A stretch of DNA of 40,011 nt from a bacterium. Its GTDB lineage: Bacteria > Planctomycetota > SZUA-567. Made by a program: the position numbers and the translations under genes. Under the pieces are notes generated by a model, which was not told the DNA's origin, did not search any database, and saw nothing but the letters and a program-made list of their open reading frames with translations. Of this stretch, positions 1 to 6,688 are shown in pieces. The stretch is from assembly GCA_003249795.1 (NCBI GenBank), contig QKHZ01000004.1:1-40011 (forward strand). The letters are read 5' to 3'. Within the stretch, counting starts at the first letter, position 1. Each line of letters opens with the position of its first letter.

Positions 1-72
1 GGAATTGCCGGTGACCGCGCTAAAATGCTTGTGGCAAAAGTCCGCTCCGGAGAACGCGACGTATACTGCTGA
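1..72 (+). CDS. 3' end of a gene cut by the window edge; possibly HydG
   Basis: Only the last 23 codons are present, in frame with the first base and ending in TGA at 70-72. The peptide ends with the residues GERDVYC. From memory, the hydrogenase maturase HydG often ends in a similar GERDLYF-like tail. The next gene is a TM1266-type protein, a family usually found beside [FeFe]-hydrogenase maturation genes. Both points suggest HydG, a radical SAM tyrosine lyase that makes the CO and cyanide ligands of the H-cluster. No catalytic motif is visible, so this is inference. A strong terminator follows 41 bases after the stop. Confidence 0.4.
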   Translation, partial: GIAGDRAKMLVAKVRSGERDVYC

Positions 73-113
73 AGGCTTCTTCAACCTCACGCAACGCACA
101 AATATAATAACTG

Positions 114-153
114 CGGCTGCATGCAAACAAACGCATGCAGCCGTTTCTTTTCT
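114..153 (+). terminator. Rho-independent terminator after the left-edge gene
   Basis: A perfect 11-bp stem (114-124 with 133-143) has an 8-base loop and is followed by a T-rich tract, tttcttttct. It separates the left-edge gene from the next one, so the TM1266-like gene probably has its own promoter. Confidence 0.9.
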
Positions 154-221
154 ACTGCAACTATCGCCCTCTCCTTATACAATTTCAGATAGTAATAAGT
201 ACACTCACTGATAAATTGACA

Positions 222-241
222 TGTTGTCGGGCATGACAACA
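222..241 (+). promoter_or_regulatory. Inverted repeat, possible operator, upstream of the TM1266-like gene
   Basis: TGTTGTC, six bases, GACAACA: a perfect 7-bp inverted repeat ending 37 bases before the start at 279. There is no T tract, so it is not a terminator. It could be a binding site for the small regulator encoded just downstream or a leader hairpin. A weak -10-like TACAAT lies at 178-183, with a poor -35 match (CTGCAA, 155-160) 17 bases upstream. The regulatory role is inferred only from position and symmetry. Confidence 0.4.
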
Positions 242-278
242 GGGCAAATGCGAATCAAATTTGAAAAGGAGAGCTGCT

Positions 279-536
279 ATGGAAGATCACGTTATTCTTG
301 GAGTTCATCTGACGGACCGCGTGAAAGAAGCACAATCGGTTCAGAAAGTTCTGACGGCACAAGGCGCGCATATCAAAACACGCCTCGGCTTGCACGAAGT
401 TGGAACAGGTACTGGCGCAGCCGGACTGATTTTGCTGGAAGTGACCGGCGGAAGCGCTATCGCCAAGTCCATCGGAGCAGAGCTAAAATCAATCGAAGGT
501 ATTGAAGTACAAGAAATGGTTTTCAGCCACGATTGA
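279..536 (+). CDS. TM1266-type iron-only hydrogenase system regulator
   Basis: An 85-residue single-domain protein. It fits the small ferredoxin-fold (ACT/NikR-like) family typified by Thermotoga TM1266, described in protein databases as a putative iron-only hydrogenase system regulator. The fit comes from an N-terminal strand (VILGVHLTDR), the central KTRLGLHEVGTGTG segment, a LILLEVTGG strand and the C-terminal IEGIEVQEMVF. It probably binds a small ligand or oligomerises, and no DNA-binding domain is visible. The ATG at 279 is chosen because an AAAAGGAG ribosome site lies just upstream. An in-frame TTG at 261 would overlap that site. The gene is monocistronic, bounded by terminators on both sides, with an inverted repeat in its leader. 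Confidence 0.8.
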   Translation: MEDHVILGVHLTDRVKEAQSVQKVLTAQGAHIKTRLGLHEVGTGTGAAGLILLEVTGGSAIAKSIGAELKSIEGIEVQEMVFSHD

Positions 537-576
537 TCTGAATGACGACTACATCTTATTTATAATATGCATTAAG

Positions 577-608
577 GCAGACTCGATATTGAGTCTGCGT
601 TTTTTTTC
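577..608 (+). terminator. Rho-independent terminator after the TM1266-like gene
   Basis: A perfect 8-bp stem (GCAGACTC, 577-584, with GAGTCTGC, 591-598), a 6-base loop, then G and a run of eight or more T. The rest of the gap up to 855 is AT-rich and I see no gene in it. A TACAAT near 808 could be a -10 box for the next gene but has no convincing -35. Confidence 0.92.
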
Positions 609-854
609 GAATTCGACATTCTCACGTTCCCTTTATTTTTGTTCAAACAGAAACAACAGATACAATACGAATATCATGATCAGTTAGGCTTTCAAAACAA
701 GGATGAGCCATTAAGTTCCAAATTCTATGGAAAACGGAAATACAATTGATATCATCCTGACAATTGCGTCGTACACGGTCAGGTTCATATCGAATCATTT
801 TTTCTACAATAAATGCACATGCAATGATCAATTACCGGTGATGAGGAGGTACTT

Positions 855-1361
855 ATGGACATCAAGCATAAATGGTCCATCTTACTGGTCGATGATGAAC
901 CTCTGATCAGGGAATTGCTACGTGAGATACTCACAAGACCGGGCTGCGAATTTACCGAATGTGCTTCGTATTATGAAGGGCGTGACGCTCTGGAAAACAA
1001 CTTTTATGATATCGTGATTTTAGACAATCACCTACCTGACGGACGCGGCGTTGAGCTGCTGCCTATAGCAGAGGGAAAGTCTGGCCGAATGATTATCATC
1101 AGCAGTGACCCCAATAACCCGGAAATATTAGCGGCAATGCAGAACTACCCTATCCATGCCGTCATGCCCAAACCATTTAATATGAGAATACTGCAGAGTA
1201 CCGTTTTTGGTGAGGTTCCACAACTTCCGCTGTTTTCGCAAGAATCGACCGCTTACCACCGCAGCCTAACGTCAAACAGCATCTCGCACGAAGCCAACAG
1301 ACAAATCAATGAAACGGAGACGAGCCGGTTAACTCTGGAAAGCAACGGCCAACACATTTAA
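855..1361 (+). CDS. Single-domain response regulator (CheY-like receiver)
   Basis: A 168-residue protein with one receiver domain at about residues 6-120. The conserved positions are present: the acidic pair D13/D14, the phosphoacceptor D57 in VILDNHLPDG, the switch serine S83 and K106 in the MPKPF motif. It should therefore be phosphorylated by a histidine kinase. The last 45 or so residues are polar, rich in Ser, Thr and Asn, and resemble no output domain, so it probably acts by protein contact. A GAGGAGG ribosome site precedes the ATG. No kinase lies next to it; the nearest kinase-like gene in the window is the degenerate one at 29104, so its partner is probably elsewhere. The next genes point the opposite way. 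Confidence 0.88.
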   Translation: MDIKHKWSILLVDDEPLIRELLREILTRPGCEFTECASYYEGRDALENNFYDIVILDNHLPDGRGVELLPIAEGKSGRMIIISSDPNNPEILAAMQNYPIHAVMPKPFNMRILQSTVFGEVPQLPLFSQESTAYHRSLTSNSISHEANRQINETETSRLTLESNGQHI

Positions 1362-1429
1362 TTTGCTCAACGCATCTATAGGTTGTCTTTGATAAGAGGC
1401 ACTCGCCCCATCATGGTGTATTTTACTTC

Positions 1430-1621
1430 TCAAGACTTATTTTGATTGAACGAATCCTGCTGTAGCGATTCTTCAATCAACATCACGGGTATCCCGTCAC
1501 GAACCGGATACCGCCGTCCGCATTCGCTGCACACCAGCCAGCATCCATCTTCTGTTTCAGCAACAGGTTTTTTATCTACAGGACAAGCCAGGATCTCCAG
1601 TAATGCTTTATCAAGCGCCAT
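1430..1621 (-). CDS. Trm112-like (UPF0434) small zinc-ribbon protein
   Basis: A 63-residue protein that begins MALDKALLEILACPVDKK, the hallmark N-terminus of the bacterial Trm112/UPF0434 family. It has a CPVD half-knuckle, a second pair in CSEC, and the conserved RRYPVRDGIPVML block. In eukaryotes and archaea Trm112 activates methyltransferases; the bacterial role is poorly defined. The first knuckle has only one cysteine (CPVD), common in bacterial members, so zinc binding may be partial. The start at 1621 is preferred over an in-frame one at 1642 because an AAAGAGG ribosome site sits about 8 bases before it. It is the last gene of the leftward envelope cluster, 65 bases after the zinc-ribbon membrane protein. 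No clear terminator follows. Confidence 0.88.
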   Translation of the reverse strand: MALDKALLEILACPVDKKPVAETEDGCWLVCSECGRRYPVRDGIPVMLIEESLQQDSFNQNKS

Positions 1622-1686
1622 CCCAACACCTCTTTCCTGCACACGACCAGCCCATAAGAAACTGCTTCTGTGTAAGCCGAAAACGA

Positions 1687-2250
1687 CTACTTTCTTGCAG
1701 CCTTCTGCATCGCCTTATACTGTTCTTTATTTTCTTTCCACCAGCAATTCCACGCATCAGCATCTTCACCAAAATCCTGCCCAGTCAGTTTTTTTAATGA
1801 CGCAGCTGCATCCACCCGCATAGCCGGATCATTAAACCGCAAACATGCCAGAATCGGCTCAATCGGCGTATTGGGATTCAGCGTTCCCGAATTCGTATCG
1901 GCACTTGCCGAACCTGCCGAACTATCTGCATATTTCCCCGCGCTTTCAGTTCGACTTCGGGTTGACGAACCGACCGCATAAGGCTGATTTTGAATTTCCC
2001 GAAACTTGAATCCGCACACACCGCAGAACCGGTTTCCGTGACGGACAAGATGCATCATACCATATGCCAGCACCAGAATACCCGCTATCAGCCACCTCTG
2101 GCTTGCCGATGCATCAGGCAACATCAGGATCGCAGGATTCACTACCCGCGCGAGAGCAATCAGGATCAACCCGACGATCGCGAGAGCATATCCCCGCGGC
2201 GGCGCATAATCTTTCCGGATTTTCCGGGACTGACAATTAGGGCACTCCAT
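1687..2250 (-). CDS. Membrane zinc-ribbon protein with a C-terminal HEAT-like module
   Basis: A 187-residue protein of unknown function. It opens with a CPNC knuckle (residues 3-6), followed by two hydrophobic segments (about 19-42 and 53-70) and a second knuckle, CGVC, just after the second helix. The two knuckles could form one zinc ribbon on the same membrane face. A Ser/Thr/Asn-rich linker leads to a C-terminal module (about 130-187) with DPAMRVDAAASLKKLTGQDFG and a Trp-rich end, WNCWW. HEAT-repeat proteins of Planctomycetes and Verrucomicrobia often carry this LTGQDFG-plus-tryptophan pattern. The ATG at 2250 is chosen over one 48 bases upstream because GGAAAGG lies 7 bases before it. A hairpin terminator separates it from lpxA. 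Confidence 0.65.
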   Translation of the reverse strand: MECPNCQSRKIRKDYAPPRGYALAIVGLILIALARVVNPAILMLPDASASQRWLIAGILVLAYGMMHLVRHGNRFCGVCGFKFREIQNQPYAVGSSTRSRTESAGKYADSSAGSASADTNSGTLNPNTPIEPILACLRFNDPAMRVDAAASLKKLTGQDFGEDADAWNCWWKENKEQYKAMQKAARK

Positions 2251-2272
2251 CGCATGCCTTTCCGTTTTAACA

Positions 2273-2297
2273 AAAAGCGCCGGAAAAATCCAGCGCA
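2273..2297 (-). terminator. Rho-independent terminator after lpxA
   Basis: On the minus strand a 7-bp stem GCGCTGG/CCGGCGC (one G-T pair) has a 6-base loop and is followed by TTTTTG. It lies between the lpxA stop and the next leftward gene, whose ribosome site is only 15 bases or so beyond. It may end the lipid A operon or act as a partial terminator. Confidence 0.75.
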
Positions 2298-2353
2298 AAG
2301 TCGTTCAACACAGCCAGACATCGCCTGCCGGGTTCAGCATTTCTTCTTCAGAA

Positions 2354-3169
2354 TTACCGGTCGTGACGGTGCGCCTCAAGCGCACGACCCTGTACGCCGG
2401 CTTCGCTTGCGTGATAAAAATCGATCAGGTGTTTGATCACCGGATCTTTCGCGCACGGCATCGCTTCAATTTCGGCCAGCACTTCAGGACGGGTTTTACC
2501 TTCCGAGCGATAAACCATTTTGAAAATCGTCTTGAGCTCCCGGATTGTCTCTTCCGGAATTTTGTTGCGCATCAACCCTTCAGCGTTAATCGTCCGCGGG
2601 CGCGCCGGTTGTCCGTCGGCAATCATATAAGGGGGCAAATCGCTGCGCGTACCCGAATACGGTGCAAGAAACGCCATCGTCCCGATCGTGCAGAAGTGGT
2701 GCACCGCCGTCATCCCTGACAGGATCGCTCGGTCTTCGACCTTGACGTGCCCCGCAAGTTGCGCGAGGTTAGTAATTACTACATGATTACCAATCGTGCA
2801 GTCATGTGCGATATGCACATACGCCATAATCAGATTGGCATTACCGATCACGGTTTTGCCGCCGCCCTGCACCGTCCCGCGGTTAATGGTTGCACATTCG
2901 CGGATGGTGTTTTTATCCCCGATCACAAGCTCGGTATCTTCCCCGCGATACTTCAGGTCCTGAGGGTCGCCACCGACCACAGCACTCGGATAGATATCAC
3001 ACTCGCGACCGATCTGCGTATGACGGATGATCTGGCTATGCGCGCGCAGAATCGTCCCTTCGCCGATAGTCACGTTGGGCCCGACAATCACGCCCGCGCC
3101 TACCTCTACGCCGTCAGCAATTTCCGCCGTCTTATCAATCACAGCAGTTGGATGAATTTTTGCAGCCAT
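2354..3169 (-). CDS. lpxA: LpxA, UDP-N-acetylglucosamine O-acyltransferase
   Basis: A 271-residue cytoplasmic trimeric enzyme that moves a 3-hydroxyacyl chain from acyl carrier protein to the 3-OH of UDP-GlcNAc, the first step of lipid A synthesis. The N-terminal two thirds is a left-handed beta helix of hexapeptide repeats (IGEGT, IGREC, IGDKN, IGNAN, IGNHV, IGTMA). The catalytic base corresponds to H122 in HIAHDCTIGN, and the conserved GMTAVHHF follows. The C-terminal helical part is normal (E. coli LpxA has 262 residues). ATG at 3169 is preferred; an in-frame TTG at 3184 is possible but would add only MSGKI. It is 109 bases downstream of lpxC-fabZ. No lpxB follows, unlike in many proteobacteria. 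Confidence 0.97.
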   Translation of the reverse strand: MAAKIHPTAVIDKTAEIADGVEVGAGVIVGPNVTIGEGTILRAHSQIIRHTQIGRECDIYPSAVVGGDPQDLKYRGEDTELVIGDKNTIRECATINRGTVQGGGKTVIGNANLIMAYVHIAHDCTIGNHVVITNLAQLAGHVKVEDRAILSGMTAVHHFCTIGTMAFLAPYSGTRSDLPPYMIADGQPARPRTINAEGLMRNKIPEETIRELKTIFKMVYRSEGKTRPEVLAEIEAMPCAKDPVIKHLIDFYHASEAGVQGRALEAHRHDR

Positions 3170-3278
3170 AATTTTCCCACTCAACGAACAGCCAAATCAA
3201 CGCGGTGATCCGCAGGCAGTTTCCCCATCTCGATATCCCGGCCGGATCATTCCCAAGCCGGAGTCATTCTCATCAAAC

Positions 3279-4553
3279 TCAGGTATAGCTATTGACGTCG
3301 ACCAGCGCAAACTTGATCATGCACGATGCAGTCGGTTCACCGTCGACCGATCCCTGCGCATTCACAACACCGATCCGTCCCTTGAACTTCTCGAACACGA
3401 CTTCCATCCGCACCTGATCTCCCGGCACGACCGGACGGCGGAATTTGACATTGTCAATCGACATCAGAACCGCGAGCTTGCTGCTCTTATCTTCCATCAT
3501 CGCAATTCCGCCTGACTGCGCCAGCGCTTCAATCTGAAGAACGCCCGGCATGATCGGCTGCCCCGGAAAGTGACCGTTAAAGAACTCTTCGTTACGCGTT
3601 ACGTTTTTAATCGTCACAATCCGCTTGTACGGCTCCAGCTCCAGCACGCGGTCAACAAGCAGGAACGGGTAACGGTGCGGCAGTGTATTTTCAATTTCGC
3701 GGATATCCATCACGCCGCTCGGGTGCTCTGCATAATGAATTGCCTTGCGCAACGCCTTGGCCATTTCGAGGTTCAGCGTATGACCGCTCTTGAATGCAAC
3801 CACATGCACACCCAATCTGCGTCCGACGGTCGCAAGATCGCCGATCACGTCCAGAATCTTGTGGCGCACACATTCGTCATCAAACCGCAGCTCATTATCA
3901 ACGACCTTGTCGCCGTCAAGAACGATCGTGTTGGTTGTATTTGCGCCTTTACCCAGCCCCATTTTGAGCATGGCCTCGGCGATTTCTTTCATCACAAATG
4001 TCCGGCAAGGAGAAATCGACTCGCGGATCGATTCAGGCGTAACAACAAACTCAGCCGTCCCCTGTGCAAGTTTGCTCTGCGGGTAGTCGAGAACATATGT
4101 CACCTTGAAGCTGCCGTCAGCAGACGGAAATGCGGTGATACACGCATCGCCCGCGCTGACCGTAACCGGTTCTTTTGGTATAAAAACCGCGCACTCTGCG
4201 TCTTGTTCTATCAAACCCGCCTCAGCAACCGCATCGGTAAATGGGCGGGCCGATCCGTCCATACCAGGAATCTCGCCGCCTGTGACACAGATCTCGGCAT
4301 TGTCAACGCCCATGCCCCACAGCGCACCCATCAGATGCTCAATCGTATGCACCGGCTCACCGTCAACCTGAATGCAGGTGCAGTTCTTTTCGCCGTTACC
4401 TAGCTCCGGGCGAAGCGCCGTTTTCTTGTCGCCGACACACAAAACAAAACCGGTCCCAGACTCAGCAGGCTTGACCGATACCGACGTTTCCGCACCGGTA
4501 TGCAAACCGACGCCGCTGAAGGAAATCTCTTTTGCAAGGGTCTGTTGTTTCAT
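3279..4553 (-). CDS. lpxC: Bifunctional LpxC-FabZ: UDP-3-O-acyl-GlcNAc deacetylase fused to hydroxyacyl-ACP dehydratase
   Basis: A 424-residue fusion. Residues 1 to about 278 are LpxC, the zinc deacetylase that commits the pathway to lipid A. The metal ligands are visible as H73 (TIEH), H231 and D235 (RHKILD), with catalytic H258 in KSGHTLN. Residues from about 281 on are FabZ, starting MDIREIENTLPHRYPFLLVD. Its catalytic H328 lies in NGHFPGQPIMPGV and E342 in LQIEAL; it dehydrates 3-hydroxyacyl-ACP for fatty acid elongation. The two halves compete for the same 3-hydroxyacyl-ACP pool. The same fusion is known in Bacteroidetes and some other phyla. Both active sites are intact. The start ATG opens the usual LpxC sequence, MKQQTLAKEISFSG. 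Confidence 0.97.
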   Translation of the reverse strand: MKQQTLAKEISFSGVGLHTGAETSVSVKPAESGTGFVLCVGDKKTALRPELGNGEKNCTCIQVDGEPVHTIEHLMGALWGMGVDNAEICVTGGEIPGMDGSARPFTDAVAEAGLIEQDAECAVFIPKEPVTVSAGDACITAFPSADGSFKVTYVLDYPQSKLAQGTAEFVVTPESIRESISPCRTFVMKEIAEAMLKMGLGKGANTTNTIVLDGDKVVDNELRFDDECVRHKILDVIGDLATVGRRLGVHVVAFKSGHTLNLEMAKALRKAIHYAEHPSGVMDIREIENTLPHRYPFLLVDRVLELEPYKRIVTIKNVTRNEEFFNGHFPGQPIMPGVLQIEALAQSGGIAMMEDKSSKLAVLMSIDNVKFRRPVVPGDQVRMEVVFEKFKGRIGVVNAQGSVDGEPTASCMIKFALVDVNSYT

Positions 4554-4628
4554 AATCCTTAAGTTCTCCTGATTCCGCCGACTTGCTTTACGGCTTATTA
4601 CCTCTTTTATGCATACTGTCCTATTTTG

Positions 4629-5675
4629 TTATTTTTCAGATTCACCAAGTTTCGCTTCGAGTGCCGCAATCCGTTCCTCGAGCTTCTTAACCGTATCGCG
4701 AAGTCCGGAAACTTTTTTCTGATTGCGTTCCTTGTCCAGCCACTGTTTATGCGGCATGGCCGGTGTTCCCGACCAGCTCTCCCCTGCGGGCACGCTTTTA
4801 TTCACACCGGACTGGGCCATGAACATCGCGCGGTCACCGATCTTGAGATGTCCGGCAAAGCCAACCTGCCCGCCGACAACAACACCGTTTCCGAGTTCCG
4901 TCGATCCGGCAATACCCACCTGTGCAACGATCAGCGCATGCGCGCCGATCTTGACGTTATGGGCGATCTGGACAAGGTTATCGACTTTCGTGCCGGGGCC
5001 GATCACAGTCTCACCAAAGCGCGCGCGGTCAATGGCCACCCCTGCGCCGATCTCGACGTCATCCCCGATTTTGACCGTCCCGACCTGCGGAATCTTCGCG
5101 TGCTTGGTTCCGTCCCACGCGTAACCGAAACCGTCAGAACCGATCACAGCATTAGCATGAACACTCACGCGGTTGCCAAGCGAAATATTATGGTAAATCA
5201 CAACGCCCGGGTACAGCGTGCAGTCATCGCCAAGCACAGCGCCATAACCAACATACGCGCCCGGATAAATTGTGCAGCGATCTCCGATCACAGCGCCTGC
5301 TTCCACAATCGCGCCCGCACCGATACGGGTATCTTTGCCAAGGGTCGCATAGCGCGAGACAATCGCCTTGCGATGGGTTCCAAGCTCCGGCTTGGGAGTG
5401 ACTCCGGCCAGATGCGCCACGATTTTTGCAAACGCCAAATCAGGGTTATCGACTTTAATCAGCGCACACGGGGCTTCAGTGATATCGGGGCCGACAATCG
5501 CCGCAGTCGCCTTGGTTGTCGCCAGCTCCGGCGCATATTTGGGATTGGCTAGAAATGTGATCGCACCCGGAGTGGCTTCGCGAATCCCGGCAGGATGCGT
5601 TACCATCGCCTCTGGATCTCCGATGACCGTGCCGCCTAAAAAATGCGCAATTTCTTTTAACTTATAGGGTTTCAT
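4629..5675 (-). CDS. lpxD: LpxD, UDP-3-O-(3-hydroxyacyl)glucosamine N-acyltransferase
   Basis: A 348-residue enzyme adding the second hydroxyacyl chain to UDP-3-O-acyl-glucosamine, directly after the LpxC step. The N-terminal domain (about 1-100) has the GDPEAM and ITFLANPKY patterns of the uridine-binding region. A long hexapeptide-repeat beta helix follows (about 105-310), with the catalytic histidine in [12 protein letters not shown] and the [10 protein letters not shown] loop. The last 35 residues form a Lys/Glu-rich coiled coil, [19 protein letters not shown], probably for trimer packing or ACP contact. The start at 5675 ([15 protein letters not shown]) aligns with the family; an in-frame ATG 48 bases upstream only adds an unlikely Cys-rich leader. 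Confidence 0.97.
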   Translation of the reverse strand: MKPYKLKEIAHFLGGTVIGDPEAMVTHPAGIREATPGAITFLANPKYAPELATTKATAAIVGPDITEAPCALIKVDNPDLAFAKIVAHLAGVTPKPELGTHRKAIVSRYATLGKDTRIGAGAIVEAGAVIGDRCTIYPGAYVGYGAVLGDDCTLYPGVVIYHNISLGNRVSVHANAVIGSDGFGYAWDGTKHAKIPQVGTVKIGDDVEIGAGVAIDRARFGETVIGPGTKVDNLVQIAHNVKIGAHALIVAQVGIAGSTELGNGVVVGGQVGFAGHLKIGDRAMFMAQSGVNKSVPAGESWSGTPAMPHKQWLDKERNQKKVSGLRDTVKKLEERIAALEAKLGESEK

Positions 5676-5862
5676 GCACGCGTTTCCGTTCCTGTCGCAA
5701 CCGAAGCAACTGGTCACCAACAAAGGCCAACAAGCCGCAAATACCGTCCGGATAATAAGCGCTCAAGAGGTGGCGAACACGCGCCACCCCTTGATATGGG
5801 TATTCAACCAGAAAACAGGCGGCTCGTCAAGAGCCTGGGTCGATTCAACTGCCTGCAACTTA

Positions 5863-6477
5863 TTAGTTTTTCGCCGCATACATGTTGTTCATACTGGCGA
5901 TGATCTGCTTGGTAATATCCACCGACGGGCTGATGTACTGCACGCGGCGCATCAGAATCTCATTCTGGATTGCAAGAGGCGAGTCTGACTTTTCGCTGTC
6001 ATCGGAGAGTTCTGTTTCCGGAGCGGTAATCACCAGATCAAACTTATATTCCTTCGAGTACAATTCGACAACCTTGCGGAAATCCTTGTAAATGCTGCGG
6101 TAAAATTCGGCCATTGCCTGACGGGTCATCTTTGCAAAGCGCTGTTTCTTTTCATCCAGCGTGATCTGCTTTTTCTGGATCTCAAGTGCCTGCAGCTTCC
6201 ATGCAGCGGAGTTGCGCTCAATCAGGGTATCACGGCTGAGCTTGTCCTGCGCGGCGCGAATCTCTTTCTCGAGCTGATCGATCGAGTCTTCCTCGCCCTT
6301 GAAGCTGGCCTTGATTTTTTCTTCCTGAACCTTGGCGAACTTGTATTCTTTGAAAACGTCCTGAATCTTGACAACCCCGATCCGGAGTGCACGCGCCTCT
6401 TCCGCACGCGCCGAGACCGACATCAGAATCGCAACCGCAGCAACCAACAGAACGCCAAATTTCTGCATCCGTTTCAT
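5863..6477 (-). CDS. OmpH/Skp-family periplasmic chaperone
   Basis: A 204-residue exported protein. Residues 1-25 form a signal peptide: MKRMQKF, the hydrophobic stretch VLLVAAVAILMSV, then SARA before the mature start at EEARALRIG. The mature part begins with the strand IGVVKIQDVFKEY and continues as a long charged helical hairpin (about 50-130), typical of the Skp/OmpH tentacle fold. Members hold unfolded outer-membrane proteins on their way to BamA. It sits between bamA and lpxD, the classic gene order. An AAAGGGA ribosome site lies 4-5 bases before the ATG. The tail after about 140 (ITAPETELSDDSEKSDS) is longer and more acidic than in E. coli Skp. Confidence 0.9.
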   Translation of the reverse strand: MKRMQKFGVLLVAAVAILMSVSARAEEARALRIGVVKIQDVFKEYKFAKVQEEKIKASFKGEEDSIDQLEKEIRAAQDKLSRDTLIERNSAAWKLQALEIQKKQITLDEKKQRFAKMTRQAMAEFYRSIYKDFRKVVELYSKEYKFDLVITAPETELSDDSEKSDSPLAIQNEILMRRVQYISPSVDITKQIIASMNNMYAAKN

Positions 6478-6688
6478 GTGTTCCCTTTCTTATCCCTTCA
6501 AAATCAACGCTGTCTGTCATTCACAATCTTAACGTATCGTATTCAGCAGCCTCTCAGCTCAATTCCTGACGGCTCAAAACCACAACAAACCGTCCTACAC
6601 AAGCCACAGGCATCAAACCATCATGCGCGCGGACAAATCTGCCCAGCGCGCAATCCGGAAATATTCTCTTTTCTCCACACAGCCGCAA

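Noticed and set aside
221-505. A 94-codon frame overlapping the TM1266-like gene
   Set aside because: It is in another frame of a gene with a good ribosome site and family match, and its Arg/Ser-rich translation looks non-coding.
1362-1429. Possible terminator between the converging response regulator and Trm112-like genes
   Set aside because: Only a 4-bp pairing, CCAT/ATGG, is visible without a proper T run.
1446-1823. A 125-codon plus-strand frame across the Trm112-like gene
   Set aside because: It covers the opposite strand of two supported genes and has low-complexity Ser/His/Pro content.
3570-4403. A 277-codon open frame antisense to lpxC-fabZ
   Set aside because: It is a shadow of a gene with intact catalytic motifs; its composition is rich in His, Arg and Asn as expected for antisense.
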